Source of the DNA: Pseudomonadota bacterium | Lineage (GTDB): Bacteria > Pseudomonadota > Alphaproteobacteria > Azospirillales > Azospirillaceae | DNA length: 64,000 nt | Direction of reading: 5' to 3' | Assembly: GCA_023423695.1 (NCBI GenBank) | Contig: JAFAFA010000093.1 | Location: forward strand, 1 to 64,000 | In this document: in pieces, positions 17,914-26,455 of the stretch | Layout: each line of letters begins with the position of its first letter | Numbering within the stretch: the stretch's first letter is position 1 | Notes under the pieces: model-generated | The model's database searches: none | Told to the model about the DNA's origin: nothing | What the model saw: only the letters and a program-made list of their open reading frames with translations | Position numbers and translations under genes: made by a program

Positions 17914-18528
17914 CTACGCAACTTGGCGGGCGCACGTCTCCTGTTGCCAGAGGACGAAATCTTCAGCCCGGTGGGCCCAATATTCTGAAGCAGTTATAAG
18001 GTGGCGGGGTGAGTGGCAATGCTGGTGGATAGGGCTATGGGCTGACAGCAGCTGCTGAGCTCGGCGCGGTGATTTGAAGCGTTTCATCCGTCGCTCACGC
18101 AGGCGGGTCTGCTGGTGCGAATTCTCAGCGCGGTTGTTGAGATACAAGTTTTGCCGGAGCTCCACGCCGGGGATGATCTTAGCCTTGGCGGCAGTGTATC
18201 GGTGACGACGACACGCGGCACGGATGGCGCCAACGGCGGCTTTCAAGATGGTATAGCCGCCGGTGTAACCGCGCTCCTTGAGTTCCCGCAGCGGTCGCCG
18301 GGCGCTGAGATCAGGAAAGGCTTGCAGGCGCTCCAGCAGACAGGGCTCGAAGGGTGTGAGCAGCGTTGGCCGAGCTGACCGAGGGGTATAGACGGGCGCC
18401 TCCAATCCGCGGGCGATGTATTTGCGGATGGTCTTGCAATCCAGGCCGGTGCGGCGTGCGATCGCCGACACCAATAGGCCCTCGCGGGCGAGATCGAGAA
18501 TCATGACGAGTTCCCCGAGTCTGACCAC
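17914..18528 (-). pseudogene. Chimeric transposase remnant: IS21 IstA N-terminus joined to an IS6-type C-terminus
   Basis: A 204-codon open frame built from two unrelated transposases. Codons 1-95 match the IS21-family IstA N-terminus (MVRLGELVMILDLAREGL, CKTIRKYIARGLEAPVY, FPDLSARRPLRELKERGYTGGY). From about codon 105 it matches the C-terminus of IS6-type DDE transposases (PGVELRQNLYLNNRAENSHQ, RRMKRFKSPRRAQQLLSAHSPI). The catalytic parts of both are absent, so it is dead. The 240 bases between it and the TRAFs-binding gene hold nothing I can name. Confidence 0.75.
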
Positions 18529-18619
18529 CGGTCCTCTCCCTCCGCCTCTGAGGGTGATCAGGGGCGACGGGTGGCCGCAGGGCTCCGGGGCGTACGCCCC
18601 GGAGCCCTGCCGTTGCGTC

Positions 18620-18820
18620 AGCCTCGGGAATTTTCAGGGGCACTGACACCTTGTTTACGTGACGATGCCGTTCGAACTCGTGGGCGACGTCCGCTGGATC
18701 CGATCCAGAGCGGACCAACACGACCATGTGTTGCCGGAATACCGGTAGATAGGGTGAAGTTTTTTGGTATCGGTCAACACCTCCTGCGCAAGTCCGATGA
18801 GGGCCACCGAACCAAGGCAA
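18620..18820 (-). pseudogene. IS21 terminal sequence inside an IS3-type orfA fragment
   Basis: Minus-strand text SPYLPVFRQHMVVLVRSG followed by DVAHEFERH looks like the start of an IS3-type OrfA (compare PEFRQQMVELVRAG and LAREFEP in the family). It breaks into a sequence containing TGTCAGTGCCCCTGAAAATT, which is IS21-end-like and sits at the expected distance upstream of the IstA start. The best reading is an IS21 element inserted in an older IS3 copy, both later degraded. Confidence 0.4.
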
Positions 18821-18888
18821 TTCCAGTCACCTCGACGGACAAACGGTAGCCGGCGTACCGTGAGGCGAAACGCGTCGTCATGCCTGCC

Positions 18889-21800
18889 CTATACCAACAT
18901 GCCCCGCGTCCGAGCCAGCCCCAACTTGACAGTACTTGGCTGTGGCATTAGCCCGATCCGGGCTGTCGCACCCCAAAGTTCTCCGCCGTCCCGCGACTGA
19001 AAACGTGCCTTCCGCACGAAATTGCCCCGGACCAAGTCGTGCAGCACGGCCGTTGCTTCGGCCTCGGACATCCCGGCATCGGCGGCGATGCGGTCAAGAT
19101 GGCGCCAGTTCCACCGGCGGTCGCACAGGGCGGCGTAGACTTTCCTGGCACGCTCCGACGCGCCAACGTGGAGCGCCGGGCCCATCGGCCAAGTGTTCGA
19201 GGCGAGCGTAGGCAGGTGCGAATGCTGATCGACCCCGCCGGACTTGTAGCGCACCGTGATCTCCAGCCTGAACTCGCCCCACCCCTGGCTTTCGACCGCG
19301 AAGCAGCTGTCCCGGTCACGGACCCGCCGCACCGGGTTGCGGATGCTCTCGTGCAGGACATATTCGACCTCGCGGATGCCATCCAGCACGTCCGGTTCGG
19401 CGTCGACGAAGACGCACCACCCATACTGGTTGGTCTCCCGCCGGCTCTGAAGGCGGGAGTAGGTGCCGAACCGGATCGCTGACGGTGACGGGCTATGCCC
19501 GACGAGATGCTGGAGCAAGGCGGTGCATTCGCGGCCGGGATCAATGTCCTTCCGGGATTGCAGGAACCGCAGGACGTCGGCCAGACGCACGCCGAGGCCG
19601 TGCGACAGTTCGGTCCGCAGGTCGTCCGAACCCATGCTGACTCGAAGGCATTGCAGCAGCAACCCGAGCGGACGGGTTTCCCGGCTGGCCTCGCCGAATC
19701 GACGCTCCTCCGACAGCGCATTCTCCAGCGCGCTGACCACGCTGCGCTGCCGGCCTAGAAGGAAAAACGTGTAGCCGATGACCCGCAGGACGGAATCGTG
19801 GCTTTCGATCAAACTGACGATCGCCGCCGGCTTGATTCTGTCAAGCCGCTTCTCCGCCTCGTGGAAAAGACGACGGTGCACGACGTTGAAGGAATCCATG
19901 CTTATGGGTCCGAGAAATTCCTCAGACAGCGGCCGCAATTCATCGGCCACCAGCCCTGAGGTGATGCTGGCGATGAGCTCCTCCGACAAAACATTCAGGC
20001 TGTCGTGGTCGATATCTTCCCAGTTTTTCATCATGGAGACGATCCGGGCACGCAGCGCCGCGCGATTGTATGTCTTCGGATTTAGGCGATCATGATGCCG
20101 CACTTCCCGGATCAGCCGCTGGCGCGCCGGTTCGCTGTCGAGGACCGCCCTCAGGATGCCGGCCTGGACGGGCCGAGTTTCGGAGAAGCCACTGGCCTGA
20201 CTGTCCAGGAAGATGAAGTCCCAGGCCAGCCAGCGCGCCGCGCCGGGTAGGGTGGCGCGAAGTCGGCCGATGGCAGCGGCCCGGTCCGCCGCCACAGTAT
20301 TGTCTTCTCGTCGCCATCCCGCGGCGCTCCACAGCGCCGTCAGATAATCCCTGAGGGCACCTCTGGTCTTATCCAGGGCCAGACCGGCGGACGCGGCAAG
20401 CTCGGCGACACCTTCGGCGCACGCGCGGTACCGGGCCTGGATGTTCGGGTCGACGCAGTCGCCCAATAGATCGAGAATGCCGTCAGCCACGGAGGCGGCG
20501 CCTTTGAGCGATGCGGCTTCGCCGGACAACCGTTGCAGGGCGCGCCAATCGGGAAAAGCGCGGTACGGCATCCAATCGCGCAGACCTTGCGCGAAGTTTT
20601 CGGCGTCTCCCCCCGTTCCGGGCACGGCAATGACAGGAACGCCGGCCCTATCCGCAGCATCGCAGACAGCAGCCACGCCGCCGTTGCCGCCGAGTGCCAC
20701 CACCACGTCGCACTCCGCCACCATGGCCTCGGCCCAGATACCCTCCGGGATCATTCTCGGCTCGACGTCAGTATGGAAGTCTGGCTTTCGATATTCCTCG
20801 ACGAGTTGGACCAGACGTTGCTCCAACGGCTGGGCATTATCGAGGGATTCCACAAAGGCACGCGCGACGACGTGGTCGACTCCCGGCCAGCCTCCGCACA
20901 CCAGGACATACCCGGCACGGGCAAGACCTTGGCCCAATTGGCCCGCGACCCGCCAAGCCTCGGGCGGCAAGTCGGGTCTGCCCGTCCCGACCACCAAGAC
21001 CCGGCGCTGGACGGCGCCGAGCAGGTCGCCGAGCGGCCTTGCTGGAACGACGAAGGTCAGCTCGTCTCCGTGCCGCGCGCTCGCCGCCAAGCCCAGCAGG
21101 CCGTCCTCATCCCACACCGGCGTTCCGCTCGATCCCGGCGGCGGCACGCGGGCGAAACGCACGCCGAACCCTTCTTCGCTCACGGACTCGACGGTTCCGC
21201 GCATGAAGAATGGGCCCTCGTTCTCACCGCCGGACGTCAACACCGCCACGACCTCACGACCGACCAAGGGGCGATCCGTTGAGACGACCGGCTCGGTGGA
21301 GGCAACCGCCAAGTCCGTGATGTCCCCAGCAAGCTCGATGAGCGCGAGGTCGTCGGCCGCGGGGCCGAACGGCTCGGGAAGTTGGGGTGATCCACGCAGA
21401 GGACTGTGAATGAGTGTCCTCCCTTTCGCCGACCGGATTCCGCCGGTGCCGTCGGTCGCCGTGACCCGCAAGTCCCAATTCCACCGCGGGGAAATCCCAC
21501 CGGAGCGTTCGCGAAGCGCATGGGCGGTGGTGAGGACGTGGCGGGGAGAGACCACCACGCCGGTCAAGCGCGCCTGCCCTTCATCGTAGACGGACACGAC
21601 ACTTCGGCTGCGGGCCCAGAGCCGTTCCTGCGGAGAGGTGACATCCTCCTCGGCCCGGACGACCAGCCCGTCGGGCAGGTACAGGTCGACCGCCGCCGCA
21701 TCCGTTGGAAACAGGACCGGAGCGCGGCCGACCACGATCCCCTGCCCGTCGGCCGGCGTCCGCCCCGGAAGGACCAGGTCCACACGGATCGAGCCAAGCG

Positions 21801-22470
21801 GCGCCACCATTTCGATGACATGTCCGCCGGCCAGTTCCACTTCGGCCAGTTCCAAGCCCCGCTGCACGCGCCGCACCCAGAGGGAGCGAGGCTGGCGCAG
21901 CACGGGCGGCAGCACCTGCGCGATCATGGACGCACCGGGCAGCGACCACGCCGTGGCGGGAAGGCGGACGCGCGTGGTCCGGATCCAGGCTAGCGCGTCC
22001 GCCTTCCCGTCATCGTCGAGGCTGTTGCGGACCCAGCCCCACAGCGTTTCGATGCGATCGCTGTCGTCGGCAGTCGTCGGCCCTCCCCGGGTCGCCCAGT
22101 AGGTTAGCTCTTCCTGGACCTGAAGCCAAGTGGCGTGCCGCACCGTGTTGCAGTCGCGGTACGCGGCGCCGGTCCGCAGCCGGAACAGGAGCGCCCAGGC
22201 CTGCTCCAGGCGGCACTGCGGGTCGTTCGCCAGTCGGTTCTGCAGGATGGACTGCGCCTCCGGCCGAAACACCAGCCCGGTTGCGGCCGCTGTTTCAACG
22301 ACGTCGCTGAACCACAGGTCGGCCTCGTCGGCGGCGGTTCGGTGCGGCGCCAGTTCCAGCCGCAGCGCCCGCACGAGTTGCGGCTCGACCCGTCCGGCCA
22401 GCGACGCGAGCATCGCCAGTTCCGCCGCGCCGGGAGTAAGGGATTGCACCATCGGCGGCCCGTTGCGCAT
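18889..22470 (-). CDS. Trypsin-SLOG-pYEATS-winged-helix protein (effector of MoxR-vWA system B)
   Basis: 1193 aa. Domains in order: 1-185, a helical module with VRALRLELAPHRTAADEADLWFS, similar to the N-terminus of the caspase effector of system A; 290-480, a chymotrypsin-fold serine protease with H317 (LTTAHAL), D374 (ADDLALIEL) and S448 (PPGSSGTPV); 488-640, a SLOG domain (RVLVVGTGRPDLP, YVLVCGGWPGVDHVVA, VVVALGGNGGVAAV); a long helical middle; about 1010-1079, a prokaryotic YEATS domain (GWCVFVDAEPDVLDGIREVEY, NPVRRVRDRDSCFAVESQGWG); 1105-1170, a winged helix. The start ATG overlaps the vWA stop (TGATG). Inferred role: a nucleotide-gated protease that also reads acylated targets through YEATS. 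Confidence 0.87.
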   Translation of the reverse strand: MRNGPPMVQSLTPGAAELAMLASLAGRVEPQLVRALRLELAPHRTAADEADLWFSDVVETAAATGLVFRPEAQSILQNRLANDPQCRLEQAWALLFRLRTGAAYRDCNTVRHATWLQVQEELTYWATRGGPTTADDSDRIETLWGWVRNSLDDDGKADALAWIRTTRVRLPATAWSLPGASMIAQVLPPVLRQPRSLWVRRVQRGLELAEVELAGGHVIEMVAPLGSIRVDLVLPGRTPADGQGIVVGRAPVLFPTDAAAVDLYLPDGLVVRAEEDVTSPQERLWARSRSVVSVYDEGQARLTGVVVSPRHVLTTAHALRERSGGISPRWNWDLRVTATDGTGGIRSAKGRTLIHSPLRGSPQLPEPFGPAADDLALIELAGDITDLAVASTEPVVSTDRPLVGREVVAVLTSGGENEGPFFMRGTVESVSEEGFGVRFARVPPPGSSGTPVWDEDGLLGLAASARHGDELTFVVPARPLGDLLGAVQRRVLVVGTGRPDLPPEAWRVAGQLGQGLARAGYVLVCGGWPGVDHVVARAFVESLDNAQPLEQRLVQLVEEYRKPDFHTDVEPRMIPEGIWAEAMVAECDVVVALGGNGGVAAVCDAADRAGVPVIAVPGTGGDAENFAQGLRDWMPYRAFPDWRALQRLSGEAASLKGAASVADGILDLLGDCVDPNIQARYRACAEGVAELAASAGLALDKTRGALRDYLTALWSAAGWRREDNTVAADRAAAIGRLRATLPGAARWLAWDFIFLDSQASGFSETRPVQAGILRAVLDSEPARQRLIREVRHHDRLNPKTYNRAALRARIVSMMKNWEDIDHDSLNVLSEELIASITSGLVADELRPLSEEFLGPISMDSFNVVHRRLFHEAEKRLDRIKPAAIVSLIESHDSVLRVIGYTFFLLGRQRSVVSALENALSEERRFGEASRETRPLGLLLQCLRVSMGSDDLRTELSHGLGVRLADVLRFLQSRKDIDPGRECTALLQHLVGHSPSPSAIRFGTYSRLQSRRETNQYGWCVFVDAEPDVLDGIREVEYVLHESIRNPVRRVRDRDSCFAVESQGWGEFRLEITVRYKSGGVDQHSHLPTLASNTWPMGPALHVGASERARKVYAALCDRRWNWRHLDRIAADAGMSEAEATAVLHDLVRGNFVRKARFQSRDGGELWGATARIGLMPQPSTVKLGLARTRGMLV

Positions 22471-23462
22471 CAGGCTCCTCCGACCAGCGCGGCGAGCGGA
22501 ACGTCCCGCACGCCGGTTCCGCGATCCCAGGTGATCAAGCGGAGGTGACGGGTCAGCCCGCTGTTGCCGTACCGGCTTGCCGGATAAGGGGACAGGACGG
22601 TCAGGGGCACCTGCGCCGCCGTCATTCGCCGCAGGAAGCCCTTCCACTGCACGGTGTGCAGGCGCCGTTCGAGCGCGGTGCCGCGCATCACGCCCAGATC
22701 CGACACCACCAAAACCGGCGTGCCCAGCCTGGGCGGGTCATAGGCGACCATTGTGAAGCCGTCCTCGCCGCTCACCCCAGACGATGGGCAATGATCGAAG
22801 TACCGGATCGACAGCGCGTCGACGCCGACGATGCGCCCCAACTGGTCGACCAGCCGCGCGGCGTCCTCCAGAAACGGGGCCATGTGCGGCGAGGTGTCGA
22901 CCAGCATCTGCAGCCCCGACGCCAATGTGGAAACCGGCCGCCGCGGGACCGTCGTCATCGGCCGGCCTGCGGCTATGGCCGCGACGACCGCGGGTACATC
23001 CACCTCGCCACGCCGCATCCGCACGGCCGACAGCCGGCCGAGGATCGCCCGGCCGAGCTTCGGTTCGAACAGCGGGGCGATCGGGGCATCGAACAGGGGC
23101 CTGTGCTCCTCGGGCGAGGGAAGCGGAAGCGGGCCGACGTCCGCCCGAACGGTGACCGCCTCCGGAGCCGTCTCCTGCGTCGTCTTCGGAACCGGGGCCG
23201 TCAGGTGCCGCAGCCGCAACGGCCGGACGGGTGGCTGCGTGGATGAGTTGGGCGGCGGGGGCATCCGGTCGTACGGAGGGAAGCCGATCCTTTCCCGACG
23301 CCGTTCCTCATCGGGGCTGGTGGACGCCACGGTTTTCGGTTCGGGCACGCTCCAGCCAAGGGTGGCTAGTGCGACCGCGCGCCGGACGGGGTCTGCCGCC
23401 ACGCCCGGGAAGCCGAGCGCGCGAACCACGTCACCGATGGGTGCTGGGCGGACGGAACGCAT
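22470..23462 (-). CDS. vWA-like protein with degenerate MIDAS (system B)
   Basis: 330 aa. The N-terminal 180 residues are helical and then proline-rich. From about 180 a vWA fold can be followed (ASGLQMLVDTSPHMAPFLEDA, RLGTPVLVVSDLGVMRG, VPLTVLSPYPASRY). The MIDAS motif is D189-T-S-P-H instead of DxSxS, so metal binding may be weakened or lost, unlike the intact motif in system A. It lies three bases after the MoxR stop and its own stop overlaps the protease start. It is expected to be the adaptor between MoxR and the trypsin-type effector. Confidence 0.78.
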   Translation of the reverse strand: MRSVRPAPIGDVVRALGFPGVAADPVRRAVALATLGWSVPEPKTVASTSPDEERRRERIGFPPYDRMPPPPNSSTQPPVRPLRLRHLTAPVPKTTQETAPEAVTVRADVGPLPLPSPEEHRPLFDAPIAPLFEPKLGRAILGRLSAVRMRRGEVDVPAVVAAIAAGRPMTTVPRRPVSTLASGLQMLVDTSPHMAPFLEDAARLVDQLGRIVGVDALSIRYFDHCPSSGVSGEDGFTMVAYDPPRLGTPVLVVSDLGVMRGTALERRLHTVQWKGFLRRMTAAQVPLTVLSPYPASRYGNSGLTRHLRLITWDRGTGVRDVPLAALVGGA

Positions 23463-23465
23463 GCC

Positions 23466-24392
23466 TTACGTCACCTTGCCGCCGGATATCGCCTCGAGGA
23501 CCGCGGTGCGGGTGGCGGCATCGCCCGTCAGTTCCATCCGTCGCCATGCCCGTACGAAGTCGAGGAACTCGGCGGCATTGGCGCCCGACTGCTCGGACGG
23601 CACGGCGGCGAGGTAGGCGAGGTAATAGTCCGCCAGCTCCTCCAGGTCGCTCTGGCCGTTTCCCAGGCGGTGGAGCGCGGCGATCGCCACGAGTTCCGGC
23701 TTCCCGGGACTCGCGATCACCAGTTCGACGCAGCGGCGCAGGAAGGCCGGCGGGAGATCGCGTTCCTCGTTGGTCGTCAGGATCACCAGCGGGACCCGGT
23801 CTGTCTTAGCGCGGATCACCTTGGACAGCTCGGGAACCGGGAATTCCAGGTTGCCTAAGGGGCCGAGCAGGTTGTTCGGCACGTCCGGATCGGCCTTGTC
23901 GATCTCATCGATGAGGACCACCCAGGGCGCGCCGACCGTCAGGCCCGCCGGCTGGTCGCCCTTGCGCGGGAGGGCCGCCGCCTGCTCCGCGTCGAAGGCC
24001 CAGAATAGCGGCCCGGGACGGAGGTAGTGCGCCTCGCTCCTGAAGAGCCGTTTCGCCTGCGCATCCTGCAGGCGCCGGAGATGGTCCACCTCGTACAGCA
24101 GGTCCTGCGCCTGCGTGCGCGTTCCGACGGTGCGCCCGATGTAGTTCCACCCCGCCTTGGCCTTCACCGCGCGCGCCAGCGACGATTTCCCGACGCCGGA
24201 CGGGCCGCGCACAAGGAGGGGCCGTCCCGTCGCCAGGGCCAGGTTGAGCCGCAGCCGGATGGTGTCATTGAAGACGTAGCAGTCGTCCAGGGACCGGTCG
24301 GCCGCCTCCGTGCCGTGGTCCACGAGGCGCCGCATCGGCTGCTCGGCGCCGTCGTCGAAGAAGGGGTGGTAGGAATAGGGGTGTTCAGGCAT
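23466..24392 (-). CDS. MoxR-family AAA+ ATPase (system B)
   Basis: 308 aa. Walker A GPSGVGKSS (about 63-71), Walker B VVLIDEIDKADPDVPNN (about 157), sensor LVILTTNEERDLPPAFLRRC. Clearly paralogous to the system A ATPase (same QAxDLLYxxDxLRRLQDAQ region) but lacking its Gly/Ser insertion. The start at 24392 overlaps the end of the TIR gene by eight bases (ATGCCTGA); a longer start at 24452 would lie deeper inside that gene and adds no conserved residues. Confidence 0.9.
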   Translation of the reverse strand: MPEHPYSYHPFFDDGAEQPMRRLVDHGTEAADRSLDDCYVFNDTIRLRLNLALATGRPLLVRGPSGVGKSSLARAVKAKAGWNYIGRTVGTRTQAQDLLYEVDHLRRLQDAQAKRLFRSEAHYLRPGPLFWAFDAEQAAALPRKGDQPAGLTVGAPWVVLIDEIDKADPDVPNNLLGPLGNLEFPVPELSKVIRAKTDRVPLVILTTNEERDLPPAFLRRCVELVIASPGKPELVAIAALHRLGNGQSDLEELADYYLAYLAAVPSEQSGANAAEFLDFVRAWRRMELTGDAATRTAVLEAISGGKVT

Positions 24393-25692
24393 GGTCGCGC
24401 CCATCCGACTGTAGGTGTTCGCAAAGGTTGTCGAATTTGAGTTTCCGGCCATACAGGTGGTCTTCCCGCTCCAGCGTCTCGATCAACGGCGTGAGCAGGG
24501 TTATCCGATCCTTAGGACACGCGGAGACGAGCCCCCCGCCGCATGGCGTCAAAAGGACGATGCCGCAGTGCGGGATAGTGTCGTTCACCGCCGCGATCAG
24601 GTCATCGCACTCCGCCGCAGCTTCCACCTGGGTCCGGAACACCACCGGGCTACCGTCGCGCCGGCTCGCCTCGGCCAGCACCCGGGCGGCCCTCAGCTTC
24701 GTCATTCCCGGTAGACGGCTCTGCAACTTCTTCAGAAGCTCCCTCCGGAGCGACACCACGCGGTTGAGTTCCTGGACGCTATTCAGGTCCATGATCATCC
24801 AACGCTCGTGGCGCAAGCCGCCGGCCCTGGCTACGTAGAGATCGGACACATCGGGTTCGCTGGTGTCCATCAGCACGGCGCGCGCGTCCTTCGGATCCTT
24901 TTCCATCTCCAGGAGCAGCTGGACCGCCGCCTCGTCCGGCACCTCGGCCGCGGCGATCAGGCGGCACAGCCGCCGCAACGCCTTGAGCTTGGCTCCTGCT
25001 TTCCCCGGGGGCGTCGCGGAGTCGTGAAACGTCTCGATGGCATCCATCACCCGGCCGTGCCGCTGCTCGACAAGGCTCCGGGCGATCTGGCCGGCCTCCG
25101 CCGCCGTTTCCAAGACCCGGGACATCGCCGCGTACGCATCCGGATAGTCGGATAGGATGTCGGCGACCGCCTTGGTCAGCCGGTCTTGCGGCGGCAAACC
25201 CAGGGCGGGAAGCGCGGCGACCAACGCATCGGCAATCTCACCGATCGCTTGGTGCAGAGAGGCCGAATCGGAAGGGTCTTCACAGACGACGAAATTGAAC
25301 TCGCCGGCGTTCGGCGGCTCAAAGTTTGGCGCCTTTTTGATGTCCGCGACACTAGTGCCGACGGCAACCGGCATGATCACGACCCCGTCGGATTCGCCGC
25401 GGCGGAATGCCAGCATTGCCAGTTCGCTGGAAACCCAAGGCTTTTCGGCCGTGAGGGACTGCGGCGATATCAGAACGACCGCGCCGGCGCAGGCGTGGAT
25501 CCATTGTCTCACCTTTTCCCGCCAGGGATCGCCGCCCCGCAGGTTCTGCCGGTCGTACATCAGCTCGTACCCAGCGTGGGTCACCCCCATCCTGTCTTTC
25601 AGCGCGCCGACAAGGCCCTTGAGGAACAGTTCGCCCAGCTCATCGCCATTGGTGTGGCTGATGAAGATGCTAGGACCCCTGTTCGGCGGCAT
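24385..25692 (-). CDS. TIR-domain protein, first gene of MoxR-vWA system B
   Basis: 435 aa. TIR domain at 8-140: IFISHTNGDELGELF, YDRQNLRGGDPWREKV, AGAVVLISPQSL and E90 in WVSSELAMLAFRRGE, the position of the catalytic glutamate in NAD-cleaving TIRs. The C-terminal 290 residues are helical, with no domain I recognise. A very good ribosome site (GAGGAGGG) precedes the ATG at 25692, and the gene heads the operon TIR > MoxR > vWA > trypsin-SLOG-pYEATS. By analogy with system A, where a DUF4062 protein holds the same place, it is likely the trigger or a second effector. Confidence 0.86.
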   Translation of the reverse strand: MPPNRGPSIFISHTNGDELGELFLKGLVGALKDRMGVTHAGYELMYDRQNLRGGDPWREKVRQWIHACAGAVVLISPQSLTAEKPWVSSELAMLAFRRGESDGVVIMPVAVGTSVADIKKAPNFEPPNAGEFNFVVCEDPSDSASLHQAIGEIADALVAALPALGLPPQDRLTKAVADILSDYPDAYAAMSRVLETAAEAGQIARSLVEQRHGRVMDAIETFHDSATPPGKAGAKLKALRRLCRLIAAAEVPDEAAVQLLLEMEKDPKDARAVLMDTSEPDVSDLYVARAGGLRHERWMIMDLNSVQELNRVVSLRRELLKKLQSRLPGMTKLRAARVLAEASRRDGSPVVFRTQVEAAAECDDLIAAVNDTIPHCGIVLLTPCGGGLVSACPKDRITLLTPLIETLEREDHLYGRKLKFDNLCEHLQSDGRDHA

Positions 25693-25799
25693 GCATATCC
25701 CTCCTCATGGCCCCTAACGGAGCTAGCCTGATCCGAGCCCCGCAACCCCCGTCAGCGGATCTTACGCAACTCGGCGCCGGCTGCAAGAATTGATGCGTC

Positions 25800-25821
25800 T
25801 GTGAATCGGCATGGAATAAGG
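25800..25821 (+). repeat. IS21-type terminal inverted repeat, left copy
   Basis: A 22-base sequence beginning TGTGAATCGGCATGG that is the perfect reverse complement of 27754-27775. It marks one end of the IS21 remnant. Confidence 0.85.
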
Positions 25822-25894
25822 GTTCATCCGCGCATTCGGTGCTGAGACGGACGGCTCGTAGCTGTTGGTGCACATGTGAAGTGGGGAGATTCAC

Positions 25895-26455
25895 ATGATG
25901 CAGATCTCGGATCGCGCCCTGCCGCTGGTGCCGGCCGGCCTTCAGGCGACGGCGGTTATGATCGAACAGGATCGCATCGTCGTCACCGCCCGAACGATTG
26001 GAACGGTGGCAACCTGTCCGACCTGCGGAACGGGATCGGACCACGTTCACAGCCACTATTGGCGCACCATTGCTGACTTGCCGTGGCAGGGACGCCAGAT
26101 CGTTCTGCGGGTTCAGGTTCGTCGCTTCCGTTGCCGGCACTGCGGATCGCGTATCTTTGCCGAGCGCCTGCCCGAGATTGCCTGCAAGGAGCGGCGGACG
26201 GGGCGGCTGGCGTTGGCTCAAGCCCAGATTGGTTTGGTGCTGGGCGGCGAGCCGGGGGCGCGGTTGGCGTCGAAGCTGGCCATGCCGGTGAGTGGCGATA
26301 CCATCCTGCGCCTCATCCGCAAACTGCCGCCACCACCGTGTTCGCCTCCGCGGGTGATTGGTGTCGACGACTGGGCATGGCGCCGCAGCCGGCGCTACGG
26401 AACCATCGTGTGCGACCTGGAACGCGGCCGGGTGATCGACCTGCTGGCCGGCAGG
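25895..26455 (+). pseudogene. ISL3-family transposase, N-terminal half
   Basis: About 187 codons with the ISL3 zinc-binding start (TCPTCGTGSDHVHSHYWRT, RFRCRHCGSRIFAERLPE) and the first catalytic segment (VIGVDDWAWRRSRRYGTIV). The reading is then cut by the antisense istA sequence near 26455. The second and third catalytic acidic residues are lost. Confidence 0.85.
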
